From contig MU831872.1 of assembly GCA_029204225.1 (NCBI GenBank), forward strand, positions 35,408 through 99,407: a stretch of DNA of 64,000 nucleotides. The letters are read 5' to 3'. Positions 47,445-61,224 of this stretch are shown here, piece by piece. Within the stretch, counting starts at the first letter, position 1; each line of letters starts with the position of its first letter. The notes under the pieces were generated by a model. It was not told where the DNA came from and did not search any database. It saw only the letters and a program-made list of their open reading frames with translations. The position numbers and the translations under genes were made by a program. The stretch is from Diphasiastrum complanatum. Taxonomy: Eukaryota > Streptophyta > Lycopodiopsida > Lycopodiales > Lycopodiaceae.

Positions 47445-47526
<82 letters not shown>

Positions 47527-50500
47527 AATGCACACCAGCCATGACTGGCTGCAACCTCCTGGTGTTGCCAGCCACACTTGCTCCCATTGTTAGGCTGCCA
47601 GCCACCTTTGCTGCCATTGTTGATGCTGCCACCCCTTATTTACCGTCTCTATTTCTAGGAATTGTGTTGGCTCCTAATCAGTTTGGGGGGCTATATCTCA
47701 ATACTTTATCAATGGCCAATTGAGTTCTTGGCCCTGAGGTTGTGGGCACTCATATAGTCTATATAAGGTTCGGGGATTTACGATTATATGAGCCTCTAGG
47801 TAGCCTCATCTAATATTCTGTCAAGGGGCTCCAATTTATTGTATATAGGATTTACAACTTATGATTATGACACCATGAGTGCCTGTAGGAGATTCTTTGC
47901 AAGCATTCCTCTGTAGGAGGGCCTACACACCAGTTTCAGGGTATTTATATGTTCTTTGTATGAGATTACTCTTTGACCAGCATTTCACTCTCTATTCATC
48001 TTGGTGTGATGACATATCTGTTGTGCATCCTCTTACTTATTTTGAGTTTTGTCACTTAAAGAACAAAAATCAAGAGGTCAATTCAAAGAACATGTTTACT
48101 AAGATTGTTGATGTTGGTAATGTTTGTTCTTGGCTTCGCTGTCTTTTGGATAATCTGCATGCAATTCATCTAGCGGTCCCCTGTTATAAATTTGAAGCTA
48201 TTGTTATGCAAAGATTGCTTTTCTCTGCTATTAATGCCCTGTTATGGCAGATGCTCAGCCGTGCATGAAGATTTCCTCGTGATACATTGGCCCCCTGATC
48301 TTCTTTTGGTAGTGTTTTGTTCAGTACCCTAATGGTTCTATCCTGAAAATCCATGTGAACTAAATTATCCCACCAGTGGCCAGATGAAAATCCGGTTCTT
48401 GGTTGATATTATCCATAAAAAGTTGCAGAGTATTGTAATATTCTATCTCTCATATTTCTATAAAGATTTTATATTCTGTAACTATGCCATGCCTCTTAAA
48501 TTGATAGGGTTTATGGTCTTTGCACCGGTGCAGATACTTTTGTAAACTAATCAAGTACTCTAGTTTTTTCTGTTACTCCATAAGAACCATGAAACTAAAC
48601 TGGTTCAAACACCAATAGATCCTATTCGACCCTGGAGGCCTACTTTTATTTCGATTTGATCCTGGACTGTCAGATTTTTGTAGACGAACTTTTTATAAGT
48701 ATGTATTTTCAAAAACAAAGTACAGTTCTTCATGCACATCTTGTACATGTTATTTCATACATGTAAATATTGGATCTAGATTGTATTTTGATCAAGAATT
48801 GATGATTTTCGCTAAAATCGATCAGTAAGAGGCACTATTGACCCAAATCAAAACTTTCAGTACTTGCATGAGATCGAATTATAGTAGTTAGGTTTGACTA
48901 CACTTGCATGTGGTTGTGATCCATCATACCATGTCTTAAAAGTCAAGAAACAGTAAAAAAAAAAAAAATTTAATGAATGCTTAGAATGTCTAATCTGGTA
49001 CTTTGTAGCAAAAGTTATAATTGTTAGAAGTTTGGCAAATTGTAGTTAATAAATTGACAAATTTTAAAAAAAATTAATTGTATGTCAAAAAGTTAAGCAT
49101 TAAGTTGCATGTCCTCTATGGAAAAATCATTTTTCAATCACTTTGTATGTCTAGGATCATAGCACCAAGAGCAAATCCTTGAAAATAGCTCACAATGCTT
49201 GAAATGTCAGAAGACAAAGAGCGCATCTCAAGAAATCTGTGAAACTACATATTAGCGTAGTTACTTACATAGATGAACATTTGTAGATTCATACCAAGAA
49301 TAAATATAACAAGCAAACACTTATATTGAGTAGGAAGTAATTCTCCATCAGCACTCCAATATGTTCAACTTGAATTATGAGTATCACATCATGATTGACA
49401 CAAAATTGTGTAAGGCATTCTATGTTAAAACCATCTCCCTTTCATAGTTTACCGTTGTAAACCCTAAACAAATCAAACAACAATAATATAATCAGCATAC
49501 ATTATTACATGGAAGTAAACAGTAGTTGGGGACTACATTAGAAGCAAAATGTTATGTACGACATAACACCACATGCATCACCATACACCCTAAGCAAACA
49601 ATTCCTTTTGCTTCCATGGAGGTAAAAGTTATAGAAATCTTGCAATTATAAACATCCACAAACAAAAAGCAAAAATCATATGACAATAGAATGTGCTACT
49701 TAATCGATTCTTCATTTATTCAACGGAAAGTGCTCTTAATAGCCACAATACATCATGTCAAAAATAAACAAAATTGATAAAGGTTTTAAGCACCCACCAT
49801 CCTTTTGGTCATCTTTTAGTAACATGCTCTTTTAGAAGGGTCATCTCAAGACTTTTAATTACTACTACTTCATTTGAGAAGGAATCCTAGCTAATCAATT
49901 GTCCCATTCATTCAACCAGAAGTGGTTTTTATAGTCACAATACATTAATGTCACAAAGAAACATATAATCATAATCTACCATTAATTACTATTCAAACAT
50001 GTTGCAAGGACTTATGACACATTGAAGAAACATTTCAAGTAGCTTTTACAATGCAAACCTAATTTATAAATGAAATGGAGCTTTTCAGATCTAGTTCTGC
50101 ATAGCTGAATTGTGTAACACATGATATGACTCCAGATACATTCGTTATGAGTCATCCATGCGAGTATCAAATGAAGATGTGAAAGCTTGACTACCGTTTT
50201 TTGCAAATTGTTTATCAAGCAACACTTTTACCAACCTGTCTCCTTTTTGCACTCCAACTGAAGTTGCTTTGTTACTCACATCATATATGGGACGAATAGA
50301 TTCATCGTCTGTTTAAGAGTCACCATCATTACAATTTTTCCATGTTCAGTGTCACACATGTTGGCCCTTTTTGAAGCCCTATTCAATGCATCTTCTATTG
50401 TTGCATGGGAGTCCTTCTACTTCAAAAAGAGCTCTCTTGTATAATAGACCATGCGAGTCTATGATTGAGGATGATGAAGCACCATTCCTTTGAATATCCT

Positions 50501-50689
50501 CTTGCAACAACATTATAATGACTCTAAATACTCAAAGGTCTTAGTGGGTCAAAATGACCATTACCCAGTTGACCATTCCTCAGGAAACATTATCGTTGGA
50601 AGATTCCATGCTACATAAAATAGGATGAAATGGCATAGCATCGTTTATCAATGGTTGTTTGAAATAATAGTATGTATGTTCTCGAAATA
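47176..50689. other. No gene recognised; one compound microsatellite
   Basis: 3.5 kb of mostly AT-rich sequence. A 129-residue open frame at 47879-48268 (SGYLYVLCMRLLFDQHFTL and so on) has no motif I know and is low confidence. 49000-50200 is very AT-rich with worn short repeats. Confidence 0.45.
47445..47520. repeat. (TC)13(AC)25 compound microsatellite
   Basis: TC run 47445-47470 passing directly into AC run 47471-47520. Confidence 0.97.
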
Positions 50690-51864
50690 TTACAACCGAG
50701 AGACAAATACTACATTGGTGGATGGATCATAAACTTTATAAGCTTTATGTTCATCAGGATAGCCAATGAAAATACATTTATTTGTCCTATGATCCAGCTT
50801 CTTCCTAAGCTGTTTAGGAATGTGAACAAAACATATACAACCAAAGATTTTTAAATGGCTGACACTAGGCTTGTGCCCATGCCAAACTTCATAAGGAGTT
50901 TTGTTGTTGATGGCTTTGGTGCTGGATCTATTCTGCACGTAACAGGCAGTGGTAGTAGCTTATGCCCAGAACTTCGCAGATAGGTGTGCTTGATGTATCA
51001 TGGATCTGGATGAGTTGAGAAGTGTTCAATTCTTTCTTTCTACAATTCCGTTTTGTTGAGGTGAATAGGAAGTGGTGAATTGTCTTCTAATGTCATGTTC
51101 AGCCATGTAGTTGGACATCTCATTAGAGAGGTATTCGCTGCCACCATCAGTTCGGAGTGCCTTTCACTTTTGTAGACATTTGTGTCTCAGCCATGGCCTT
51201 GAATCTCTTGAAGCATTCAAAGGCTTTAGATTCATGCTTAATGAACATGACTGTAGACCATCTAGAATAATTATCTATGAAAGTGATAAAATAGATTGCA
51301 TCTCCTAAGGACGGAGTTGGCATTGGACCACAAAGATCACTATGTACAAGATCCAATACATGCTTTGTTTTGATGGAATGCGATTAGGGAAACTTGCTTC
51401 TAGAGCGTTTGCCATAGCGCACGATTCACAAAAAACAGATTTCCTATCTAATGAAGAAGGGAAATACAATCCATCAACTAAGTTATTACAACACATATAG
51501 GAAAGTAATCTTGTATTCACGTGTCCAAATAGATGCTAGCTAATGCAACTGAATTAGAGAGTACGTAAAGATTTCCGACTCTAGTGCATGTAGTTAGATT
51601 AGTATCTTCCTCGAATATTGTACACTGCTTAGATGAGAAAGTAACAATGTAGCCCTCATCAGTTATCTTAGAGACTGATAACAGGTTCTTTGATAGTTGA
51701 GGAACGTGAAGGAAGTTGGGAACACAAATAGATAGATTGTTGTTGAATGTGATCTTGAATGTCCCTTTGCCTTCAACGCGTATGGTGCTTGAATCTCTGA
51801 GGTAGATAAATTGATCTCTGCTATAAGCTGCATACTCGGTAAACCATTCCTTGTGAGAGGTCAT
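50690..51864 (-). pseudogene. Copia pol fragment: protease edge, integrase
   Basis: Reverse strand, several frames: TSHKEWFTEYAAYSRDQFIY (behind the protease site), PQLSKNLLSVSKITDEGYIV (gag-pre-integrase), MDLVHSDLCGPMPTPS and ITFIDNYSRWSTVMFIKHES (integrase with its first Asp residues), GIVERKN (the Glu region), then TPYEVWHGHKPSVSHLKIFG and KCIFIGYPDEHKAYKVYDP (integrase C-terminal side). There is no RT or RNase H to the left and no gag to the right: only about 95 bases separate the protease edge from the primer site. A dead copia of a different family from the 12-22 kb pair, with a large deletion. Confidence 0.85.
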
Positions 51865-51958
51865 GTGTTGGATAGCGCCGACGAAGGGCTACCTATATGA
51901 GACATACTAATAGTAATGCAAATAGAACACACTTAATCTCTCGATTTATATGAGATAC

Positions 51959-51970
51959 GCTCTGATACCA
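51959..51970 (-). other. Primer binding site, initiator-Met tRNA
   Basis: Reverse strand TGGTATCAGAGC, next to an LTR edge (TGATGGGGCAAGG, reading right from about 51974). Confidence 0.9.
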
Positions 51971-51973
51971 ATT

Positions 51974-52790
51974 TGATGGGGCAAGGGAGATAGAAGAACG
52001 CGAACAGAGAAGAGAGCAGGAATATTGTGAAACAGCTCTCCCGTTACAATCGGCTGCTAGAAGCAAAAACAGTCTAATAGAAAGCTTATGCTAAATATAA
52101 TCACAGCTTTAAGTGTTCTAATTGCCCAACAGGATCTTTAAGAAAATTGATACTCACAAAAACAAGAGTACAGTCCACCGAAGAGATTAGAAATGGTTTG
52201 TGTGTGGTATTACTGAAGAATGGATTCAATGTGAAGTTTGGTTCTGAAATAGATGAAAGAGCAGTATGATATCGTGAGTTCCTCAGGCGTCAAAGACAAC
52301 CATCGTCTGATAAAAAACTGAGGAGTCATAGACGTCCGCGTTCTGATCAGAGTGAGTAAACAAGCGCGATCAAACAGTGATAAAGTGCATTCAATCACAA
52401 CAAGCATTCATCTACGTTATACACAGATAGAAAAGCATGCTGCTGCTATATTACACAGAAGAACAAAAAAATAACAATAAAAATAAGGAGAAACAATACA
52501 GTGAGGTGGGGAGTGACTCCATCACCCAATAGATAAGGCATGATTGACTGGACAGTTGGAGAATTTCAGGACGTGACGGATAAAGAAAAAGCGAGAGTTT
52601 TTATATGATAGTTACTCGCAATGAGATAAAAAGCTTGAAACGTCACTACTTCTTTGAAGAGTGAACCCTTTGAGAAAATTGTTGAAGGATATTTATGCTT
52701 TGTACATAAAGACGGATCGGATAGGAGGTTACCCATTACTCCACACACAACAAGTCATCTACTACAAGCTTGTTTGAGCAAGCCATAATG
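51974..52790 (-). repeat. Probable 5' LTR of the copia pseudogene
   Basis: The inner edge is set by the primer site (LTR end CCCCATCA on the reverse strand). The outer edge is not determined; 52790 is a guess, since no second LTR is available for comparison. Confidence 0.45.
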
Positions 52791-53531
52791 AAACCCTAAT
52801 GACAAAGGAAAGACAAACCACATCCACTCAATCAATCCGAAAATTAATCATCCTCACACATTCTAAAACACTCTCACAAGAATCAAGCCACACTCACCAC
52901 TCACACCCTCAACCAAATACTCAACCCATTCAATCAAACCATTGCAATCTCAACATCATACAAACTTTGGATCAAACTCTCATCACCACACTAACATTAG
53001 GCATCGCCCTTCAACTAGCACTCATCCAACAAACAAAACCTAAGAAACAAGCATCACTCATTACTAACTATGGAGCTACTAACATCAAACAACTAATTAC
53101 AAGGCACTAGCATTGAGCAACATTTAGACACAAAATGAAACTAAACAACAAGCTCAAACAAGCAAGCTCTCAAAATTGACAACTCACAAATTAACAGCTC
53201 CCAAAAGTACTAACTTTAAAAAATACTAACTCATTATTATCCAACTACATCTTAACACAAAGAGTGGCCTCCTTTTATAGTAAATCTTAAAGGTCCCACT
53301 TCAAAATGAGGCCTTGTCAATTTTCATGCCCTTCGAGCCCTTTTGTCCATTTGTCCGACACCCATTGGCAAGTACATCAAGTGGCCTCCTTGAGGGTGTA
53401 GGTGTTGGTGCCATTTAAGGCCCTCTTCCAAAGCTAGCCAAGATGCCACTTTTGTCAACGGCTAGAGGAGATATCTACCAAATTTTTCTAGCCTCCAAGG
53501 TCTTCTTGCATTTATTATCCAAAAGGTGGTG

Positions 53532-53592
<61 letters not shown>

Positions 53593-55090
53593 TTAGGTGT
53601 CCTCTATTTTCCTCAGTCCTCCATTTCCTTGGCCTTTCATTTGATTTTTCCTTGTAGTATGCACCGTCGGGCTTTTCGCTTTTGGTTTCTCGGGATTACC
53701 GACTGATTTGCGTACTTTGCCCATTTCCCGTAATTTGCCCAATTTTGCCCGTTAGGGTTTCTGCAGGTTTTCAATATTGCCCATAATTCACAGTTTGATT
53801 TTTGTCCGATAAATATTTTTCTTTGATGGCTCTTTGACAGAAGTTGACTTTTTCAACATTCATGACTAGAGCTCCCACGACAACACAGTTTCCCTGAAAA
53901 TGCACTAGGCAACCATATATTAGTAAAACCAACTCTGTACATGATGGTAGGATTTTAGCATGGCTATGCCGACTATTTTTACAACTGGCCAAAAAGCCGT
54001 AAAACATTATCACTTGCCATTTCTAAGGCCGCAAAATTTTCTCTAGCCTCATTTAGGACGGGCAACTCTAGGTGGACCCACATTTTTGGCCCAATCTTTA
54101 CAAAAATTGACCACAAAATATTTTTGACGGGTTTTTTCGAAAGTCAATTTCTTACTTTTAAACTGTATCTAGCCACTTTAGGGGCGGGCTGGGACCCAAT
54201 TCTAAGGCAAATTTGTGCCAACTTTTCTCTAATAACCGGGTTTTACATGCCAATTTTTCACTTATTGTGAACTTAAGCTTCAATATTAGTCCGATTTTCC
54301 GTGCGAAAATATCGGCGAACAAGGCCTATGTTTCTGCGCTACTGGATCTTCAAGAAGCTGCTGGTGCTGTGCTACTACTGTTGTTGTTGTTGGATCTACA
54401 AGAAACTATTTTTGCTGCTCTACTATTGCTGAAGGGCGGTCGCAATTGCCATGGGACGTGGATGCTCTTGGAAGCTCGATACCAAGTCTCTCTCTAGTTG
54501 TGATGACGGCTATAGGAGTCAAACATGGTGAAACATGGGATGTGTGTGTTTACTTTGATTTGGGAGTTTATGCTGCCTCCGCTTCAGTGGCCACTCATTA
54601 TGTACTAGGTAATGGCCATTGGGAGGCCCATTACCATAAATAATTCGGGACCCGACAGTGAGTAGGGGAGGCCACGAATTGCTCGAGGACCAGACTGTTT
54701 ATGGCAATGGCCCGACCAAATGGCCATTACCGTGCGTAATTGGTTTTCACCTAATTTTTGTGCCTATTTTTTGTGTCAGGCATAGTCACACAATGATCAA
54801 TCATTTTTTCATAATCTGTTATCACATGGGAGAACTGTCTTGAAATGAGCAGAGCCACATGGAATTTCTAAAATGTTTTATGGGTGATTCTAGAATGTTC
54901 CCGCCAGTGTCTATGTTCCATGGCGACGTGTCATGCGTAGTTCTATTTTTTAAGAGGAGCGTCGAAAACTGAAATTGGTGGATCCGTGGTTTTCACGCAC
55001 CATTCATCAACATGTATTGCATGTACGATCTCAATTCTAAATAGTTGTTGTGTAGAGTTTCGCTACCCACTCTTGGACGGTGCAAATAAA
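52791..55090. other. No gene recognised
   Basis: Includes a 103-residue frame at 52799-53110 of very skewed Thr/Gln/His/Leu composition that I take for chance, a CT tract (53535-53589), and a stretch at 53700-54700 with recurring TTGCCC, AATTTT and GGCCATTACC words. Confidence 0.45.
53535..53589. repeat. (CT)27 microsatellite
   Basis: Perfect CT tract in non-coding sequence. Confidence 0.96.
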
Positions 55091-55097
55091 CATGTGC

Positions 55098-55255
55098 AGA
55101 AGACTCTAGGTTTGCTGCCATCGGTCAGCATCGCGTTTTGATCAGAGGTAGAAAGGTTCTTGCGAATGACGTTTGGATATATGATACTATCACAAACAAG
55201 TGGAAGCAAGGAGGCTCTATGCAAGTGTCAAGATGGTGCTTCGGGAGCGTTGTCT
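55098..55255 (+). pseudogene. Possible kelch-repeat exon fragment
   Basis: Plus frame: RFAAIGQHRVLIRGRKVLAN, then DVWIYDTITNKWKQGGSM and QVSRWCFGSVV. The order fits a kelch blade as in plant F-box/kelch proteins (the D.WVYD...N.W.....M...R...G core), though the GG of the preceding strand is GR. It is cut by a CT tract at 55256 and has no partner blades, so a gene fragment is likely. Confidence 0.5.
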
Positions 55256-55261
55256 TGCTCG

Positions 55262-55310
<49 letters not shown>
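55256..55310. repeat. CT tract, near-perfect
   Basis: CT run with two G interruptions near its start, directly behind the kelch-like fragment. Confidence 0.95.
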
Positions 55311-55313
<3 letters not shown>

Positions 55314-56677
55314 ACGTAGGTCTGTATTATCGTGATACTTGAAGACATAGGGATCTGTCTTTTCAACGTGACTATTGGTTCTTCGCTGGTAGTCATCGAC
55401 CTACTGCTTATTGATGAAGTAGGCAATAGAAATATGCGGAGAGGCAAAGCTGCTAATAATGGGAGCCCTATATTATATATTATCGTGATACGCACTCTCA
55501 GGCAAGAATGAAGTAGGCAATTCGCGATAGAAATATGCAGAAAGGCAGCTCAGCTGCTAATAATCGGGCCCCAAAAGGGCCTAAAAATCAGGTGAAAGGC
55601 AATTAGGTTAGTTAAGCATGGAGCTCACTTAAAAAAGGCAACAACAAAATACACTCCTTCAATTAGTGCTAGAAGTGGTATAATTGAAGCTACTAACTGA
55701 ACCAGTTATGTTAAGTTATGTTAAGGAGGCGCCAAAATGGATATTCAAAAACATACGCATTCTCTCTCTCTCGGAGCTCTTTCCCAGTCTTCTGTGCGAG
55801 CATGTGCCGATCGATCGCACTCCTCGTCATACTATTATGCGATCAAATTTGTGTCCTGCTGCTGCTGTTCCTCTGGATTTTGATTGCTCTCATTGCCGAT
55901 TGATCAGACTCCTCTGGGAATGGCTTATTATTATTGTTTGAGAGTTTTGAGAAGAGGATGCAGTGTGATTGGGATGAATCCTCAGTTTCTGCTTCTTTGC
56001 TGCAGGGAATCATTTCATTTCCAATCGCGGGCTCTTGTTTTGTGTTGATCGAAGTGCGAGATTGCAGATATTTTGCTTCATGATGTCTTCCAAGCTGGTT
56101 TATGTTTTGTAGCATGGATTTTTGTAGTGTGAGAAAGTAGAGAAGGCTTTCTGGTTCTGATATGCAAGAAGTATTGTGCAATGCTGCAGAAGAAACAAAG
56201 AATGGGGTGGGAATGGAAGCTCAGGAGATGCATATAGCTTGGAGTTTTGGTTAGCGAGGATGATGTTGCATTTTCTCAGAGCGTAAGATGATAGCCGGAG
56301 AAGCAATATTGCAATCGCGCTTGCGCTCGTTAAATTGTTTAGAGAATTCTATCATATCAAACAGTCATAAACATTTCTTCCAAAATTTCCTCAGCAGCAG
56401 ACAAGGATTGAATAGAACTCAAGTTTGAGTTTTGGCATGCAACCTTATGGATTAAGAACATTGGAATGGAATCTATAAAAGCACATTAACATGACTTGTA
56501 TTTTCCAATTTTCAAAGCTCTGGCATTCAAGCCACTCTTCCTCTAAAACTTGTCGGATCTGCTAGATGTTTAGAACTTAATAATCAAAATCAAGTAGATA
56601 GGTCACTGAGGGGGCTCCCCCGAGGTTTAGTGCATCTGTATTTTGCTGGCATTAACGTCGTTGTCTTTGAAGTCAAA

Positions 56678-58301
56678 ATGATAAAAAATTGTGATCAAGA
56701 TCTGGCGATGGCCGTTGCTCTGGCGGAGGACAACGACGAAGTTGATGACGATTTTCAGCAGTTAGGGATAAGGGGATCTCTCAACTCTCAGAAAATTGCC
56801 TTGAAAACTTGTGGAATCACCAAAAAGCAGAATGGCTTACGTAGCAAGAAACTACCAAATAGATGCCCTGAAGATGATCCTGAGCTTAAAGGGAAGAAAT
56901 ATAAAAAGAGTCATTCGTGCGAGGAAATTAGAAGGAAAATGGAATGTTCCAGCACGGAGGAGGCACTGGATCATTCGGAAGCCAACAATTCGCTCGATGC
57001 AGTCGTTTCTGCATCAAGATATATACATGAACCTGTCGAAATTCTCAAGTCGAACCAATGCTCAAAGAATATCGCAGAGATTGCCACACAACAGTTTCAT
57101 AAAGAAACAGAGGGAAACATGTCACTGGAACCATGCATTCTTTTGAATGATGAACTTATGGAAGAGTCAAATGTTTCAGAAGGAACAGAGCAGGCCAACG
57201 TGATGCTCGAGATACCTATTGGTGAGGTTCAAAACCTTACGCATTCTGCACCCAAGGATGAACACGCATATGTGAGTCTTCACCTTTCAAATGATTCAAA
57301 TTCTATGATGTACAAAGAAAAATTCATTGCGCCGGAAAAAGGTACTCCAACAACTGGCTATGGAAGCCAGATGAGTGCGCTCTTGAGGTTGTGTAGCCTT
57401 GCCGTGAAAGAGGGCAAGGGAATGGACAAGGAACCAACGAACTCACCTTGTACAGAAGACTTCACCATTGACGTGGATGATAGCGAGGATGAGACAGATA
57501 TAACTAGTCTGATGACTCAAGTAACTAGCTCACCACGAACTTCAGAAAGGAAAACATTGAGCAAGGTTCCTGAATTGAAACTTGAAATAAAATCTCGGCC
57601 GCCAATGCAAGATATCACTAATTCTTCTAAGCACGTAGGAAGGCGTTATGCAAAAATAGATATGGAAGTGCAAATCTCGAAAAGGATGTCACAGAAGCAA
57701 CTCACGAAAGTGTCGAAGACAGACATTGAGGTGCAAAAGCATCGCAAGGATTTGGGGAACTCAGGAAAGATTTCAGGAACAAGCACTTCAAATGAGGAAG
57801 ACAAGAGACATGAATCTGATATGCATAAGACTGATTATAACAGCCTCGGAAAGGAAAACAGTACTCAAGATTTACAATCGGATGTTCTCTGTCCAGTCTG
57901 TAAGATAAGCATGAACGACATGGCACCAGCAGAGCGAGAGGCTCACAGCAATTCATGTCTTGACAGCCTCATCGATGGGCAAAAGGTAGATGTCTAACCA
58001 TTTCTTTAGCAATTTACTCAGTGCAGTAGTTTTTTCAAAAGTGGGTGGCACAAGTGAAAGAGATCAATGTCCTGTGGGGACAGACATTGCGGCATCCAAA
58101 AGGTACTGATTATGGAATTTTTGTGAACAGGAAAAGTTTCAAAACAGCTCAACAGTGGGTGATACATCAGTCCAAAGGGCATCACTGGTTGATTGTGCTC
58201 CTGTAGTTGAGTGGTTGAACAAGTTGAGTCTTGCGAGATATGCAGATATATTTATTAAGGAAGAGATTGATTGGGATACTCTGAAGTGGATAAAAGAGGA
58301 G
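56678..58301 (+). CDS. SNM1-like DNA repair protein with UBZ finger and SAM domain, first two exons
   Basis: Exon 1 56678-57985 and exon 2 58131-58301 join in phase 0 (GT..AG) to 493 residues. I start at ATG 56678 (MIKNCDQDLAMAVALAED) because the frame has no earlier ATG. The N-terminal 400 residues are acidic and Ser-rich without known fold. A CCHC UBZ4-type finger follows (LCPVCKISMNDM... EREAHSNSCLD, about residues 405-430), as in RAD18 and SNM1 proteins, then the first half of a SAM domain (PVVEWLNKLSLARYADIFIK, EEIDWDTLKWIKEE). This order matches the plant SNM1-type protein At2g45700, which continues with a metallo-beta-lactamase/DRMBL nuclease domain for interstrand cross-link repair. 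That domain and the rest of SAM are not in the window: either the next intron exceeds 5.7 kb or the gene is truncated. Confidence 0.85.
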
Positions 58302-61200
58302 GTAAGAGGGTATTGAAACATGACGATTTTTGTCAGTAAGTTTGCATATTAATGGCCATTTTTTGCTAGTTAGCCAAATGCCCTTTTAGCCTAGTTAGCC
58401 AAATGAGCAATTTCGTATTGTAGTCTGAGGAGCATGTTGCTTCTGCCTGCTGCAGGAATAGTATACTAAAACCTTGTCATTGGGGCCTTGATTATTCGAA
58501 CTAACTCTCTATTCCAGAATTCACTGAATCAGATTTTCTTAATAATCTTAAGCAAAAAGGACCAGACCGTAGGCACTTGGCCCCTCTTGAAACCAGTGCT
58601 GACTTATGCCCTGATCTTGTAACGTTCTAGAGAGTTTAGTTAAGGGCCTCAAGAACAACATACGTAGGATCTGTACGAGTCATGTTACAGTTGATGGTTC
58701 TGGTTTTGAGAGTTCTTTGTAGTAGCTCTTCTTTGTGTCTTTGCAGGAGCACTGTTCCTTGTTAGAATGGTACGCACCTAAACATACTGCTGATTGTTCA
58801 ATTAGTTGGAGATTGTTAGTTTTACGTGATGCTCTGTGTGAGAGTGATTGTCTTGTTGATGCCAAGGGAGTCTTTCAGCATGCCAAGGCTAGAAGGGAAG
58901 GAGGCTTGCAATCGATCAATATCTTATCGTCATTGTAAGGAGCAATAAATGCTCATCACGAAAGTCCGTTGTTTTACAATTGTGGTGTAGTAGCTATGAT
59001 TGTACTGGATCTGTCCACTTTTTGATATCCCACGCAATTCGGTGGGCTTTCTCTCTTTGTGTCAATAATCAGCTAGCAACTGATTTCTTCTCCCATATTA
59101 GCTTGCTGCCATCTGAATTTGGCAAATAACTATATGCCCTGTTACGTCCATGTCTAGTATAAGGGATTCAGAATCCTTGACGTGAATATTTAGTACTCCA
59201 GTGTACGAGTTTATTATTTGTTACGCCTCACCATTCTGGACTAGGGCAGAAATGTAATTAATAACCTTGTGAGGGCTCAGGCATACCCATTAGGACATGT
59301 GGAGCTAGTGCATGCCGTCTGACCACTTTTTATACATGTATAGGAGATCAAAAGCGATTGGTTGAGAATGAGCGCTTGCCACATGGCGTGCTCAATCCAA
59401 ATGCCCTCCAGTGCCAATAAGCCAAGAGGGATTTTCGAAGCCTTTCACGTGGGATATCTTCACTCTTAATACCGATCTCTTGATCCAATCACTAGCTCAT
59501 TACAAGAGCAAGGCTACATGCAACATCGAGCAAGACATAGGCGTACCAATGAGCTATGCTGGCCTTCCATTGCGCTAATGGTAGGCCTTTTGAAAGTAGG
59601 TGTGTTTCAGTTGCTAACAACAGGCAAGCTATTGATAGGCATTTTGTGCAATATTACTCATGCAGTTCTTTGAAGGGGCCTTTAGAGATGACTATTCTTG
59701 CATTTGTATATTATGCATTAGTGCAACTAGTTCCTATGGAGTGCTACCTAGCATTTATGGTCCCTTTTGATAGCTTGGAATATCTTTGTTCTTTTATATC
59801 AGTTTTGGTTGATGTGACTAGATTTGGATACATTTGGTTCAATTCTTGCTTGTGATCTCTGTCGTAGCTTACCAAACCATAATATCAGTAAAAATGTACT
59901 ATAAATGATTATCGTTCCCATGGGAGCATCATACAGAGGTATTCTGTCATTATTGGTAAGATAAAAGGATATCTTGAAGACCAGTGGAATGGAAATGTAA
60001 AACTGGTTGTCTGATGACATTTATGAGTAGGCAGCCAGTACCGCCATTGAAAATGGTACAAACAAACACCAAGTAAAATATGCAGACAGTTCAACCAAGA
60101 AATCCAGATTTTGAAGAAGAGTGAGAACTCGGAATGATTAGACATCCCCACAGCATAAAGATCACATGCTTCACAGTTCAGATCTGGACTTAGCCAAAAC
60201 AAGAATGCCACAAGGCCAAATGATTGTTGCAAGCAAATACGTTGACCCTCAACAGTCTTCATAAACTTGCTACTCACTTATTCTGGCAAGCAGTTCCAAT
60301 CACAGCATAGTTCGATTAATTTCTGGGTTCAGCTCTAATTAATAATCTATGCATAGCATAAAATCCATCATTCTGCAGAATCACCATGAATTTCCTAGGA
60401 TCAGTCAGAATAGACAATAACAGTAAAAGGTGTGATTCATTCAACCAGGAACTGAAATGCAGTATAACGTTCTTGAGAAATAGAAAGTGTCTGTCACACA
60501 CTTCTTCAGATTCCTGTGAAAATACAGTCTACACATACAAAGTTTGCGAATCACTGCATTGATTCAAGCCGACTAAGACAGCAGACAATATTTTATTCTG
60601 TCAAAAATAGCACAGACAGAAGAAGAGCAAGAACTCTACTCCTGCTTCCTACTCTGCAGAACCACGAACGAATAATTTATAATGAGCGTGGGCTTTGCTA
60701 TATGTGTTTGAGGAAGCAAGCAAACTGCCGTCTGTAAGATCTCAAACGTTGTGTTTTATGAATTTCTAATGATTTGCTGCCACGTAGAGAGAGACTCATG
60801 TGAAACGCTCCTTTTGCCATCTGGAAATGCTCTGTTCACCAGTAAATTGTTAACACGTAGCAGAGAACTGAAATGAAACAATACGCAGCCCTTCTGAAAG
60901 AAGACATGTTGAAAGGAGCCCTTCAAATAATGCGTGAAACGTGAAACGAAGACCCCATCTTCTGCCTCTAAAATGTTGAGAGAAATGAGTTGTTGAAAGG
61001 TGTCTTCAGATGTGTAAACGCAGCCTTTCAATACTTCAAATATGAAGTTCGGAGTCCCCCTAACTGCCAACTGCCTTTCAATAGGTATAAGACAGGCTTC
61101 AAACTTCACTGATAGGTGTGTTAGGTACGTTATGACGTTATGACCTGTACAGCCTTGTGTAGGACCACAAAAAGATTACATGTGGCCAGACTCCTGCCAC
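58302..61200. other. Presumed intron of the SNM1-like gene; no exon found
   Basis: I looked for the expected SAM continuation (DL..MGI..LG.R.K) and a HFH.DHY metal-binding motif and found neither. An open stretch at 58735-58938 after a plausible acceptor does not match the family. Confidence 0.5.
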
Positions 61201-61224
61201 GTAATCATGCCAATGTTGACTGGT

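Noticed and set aside
52799-53110. 103-residue frame rich in Thr, Gln and His
   Set aside because: Skewed composition from AC-rich DNA, no motif, no relative.
56630-56677. Start of the SNM1-like protein at 56630
   Set aside because: That position is GTG, not a plausible plant start; the first ATG in frame is at 56678.
58735-58938. Possible third exon of the SNM1-like gene after a TTTGCAG acceptor
   Set aside because: The translation (EHCSLLEWYAPKHTADCS and so on) does not continue the SAM domain or match the family.
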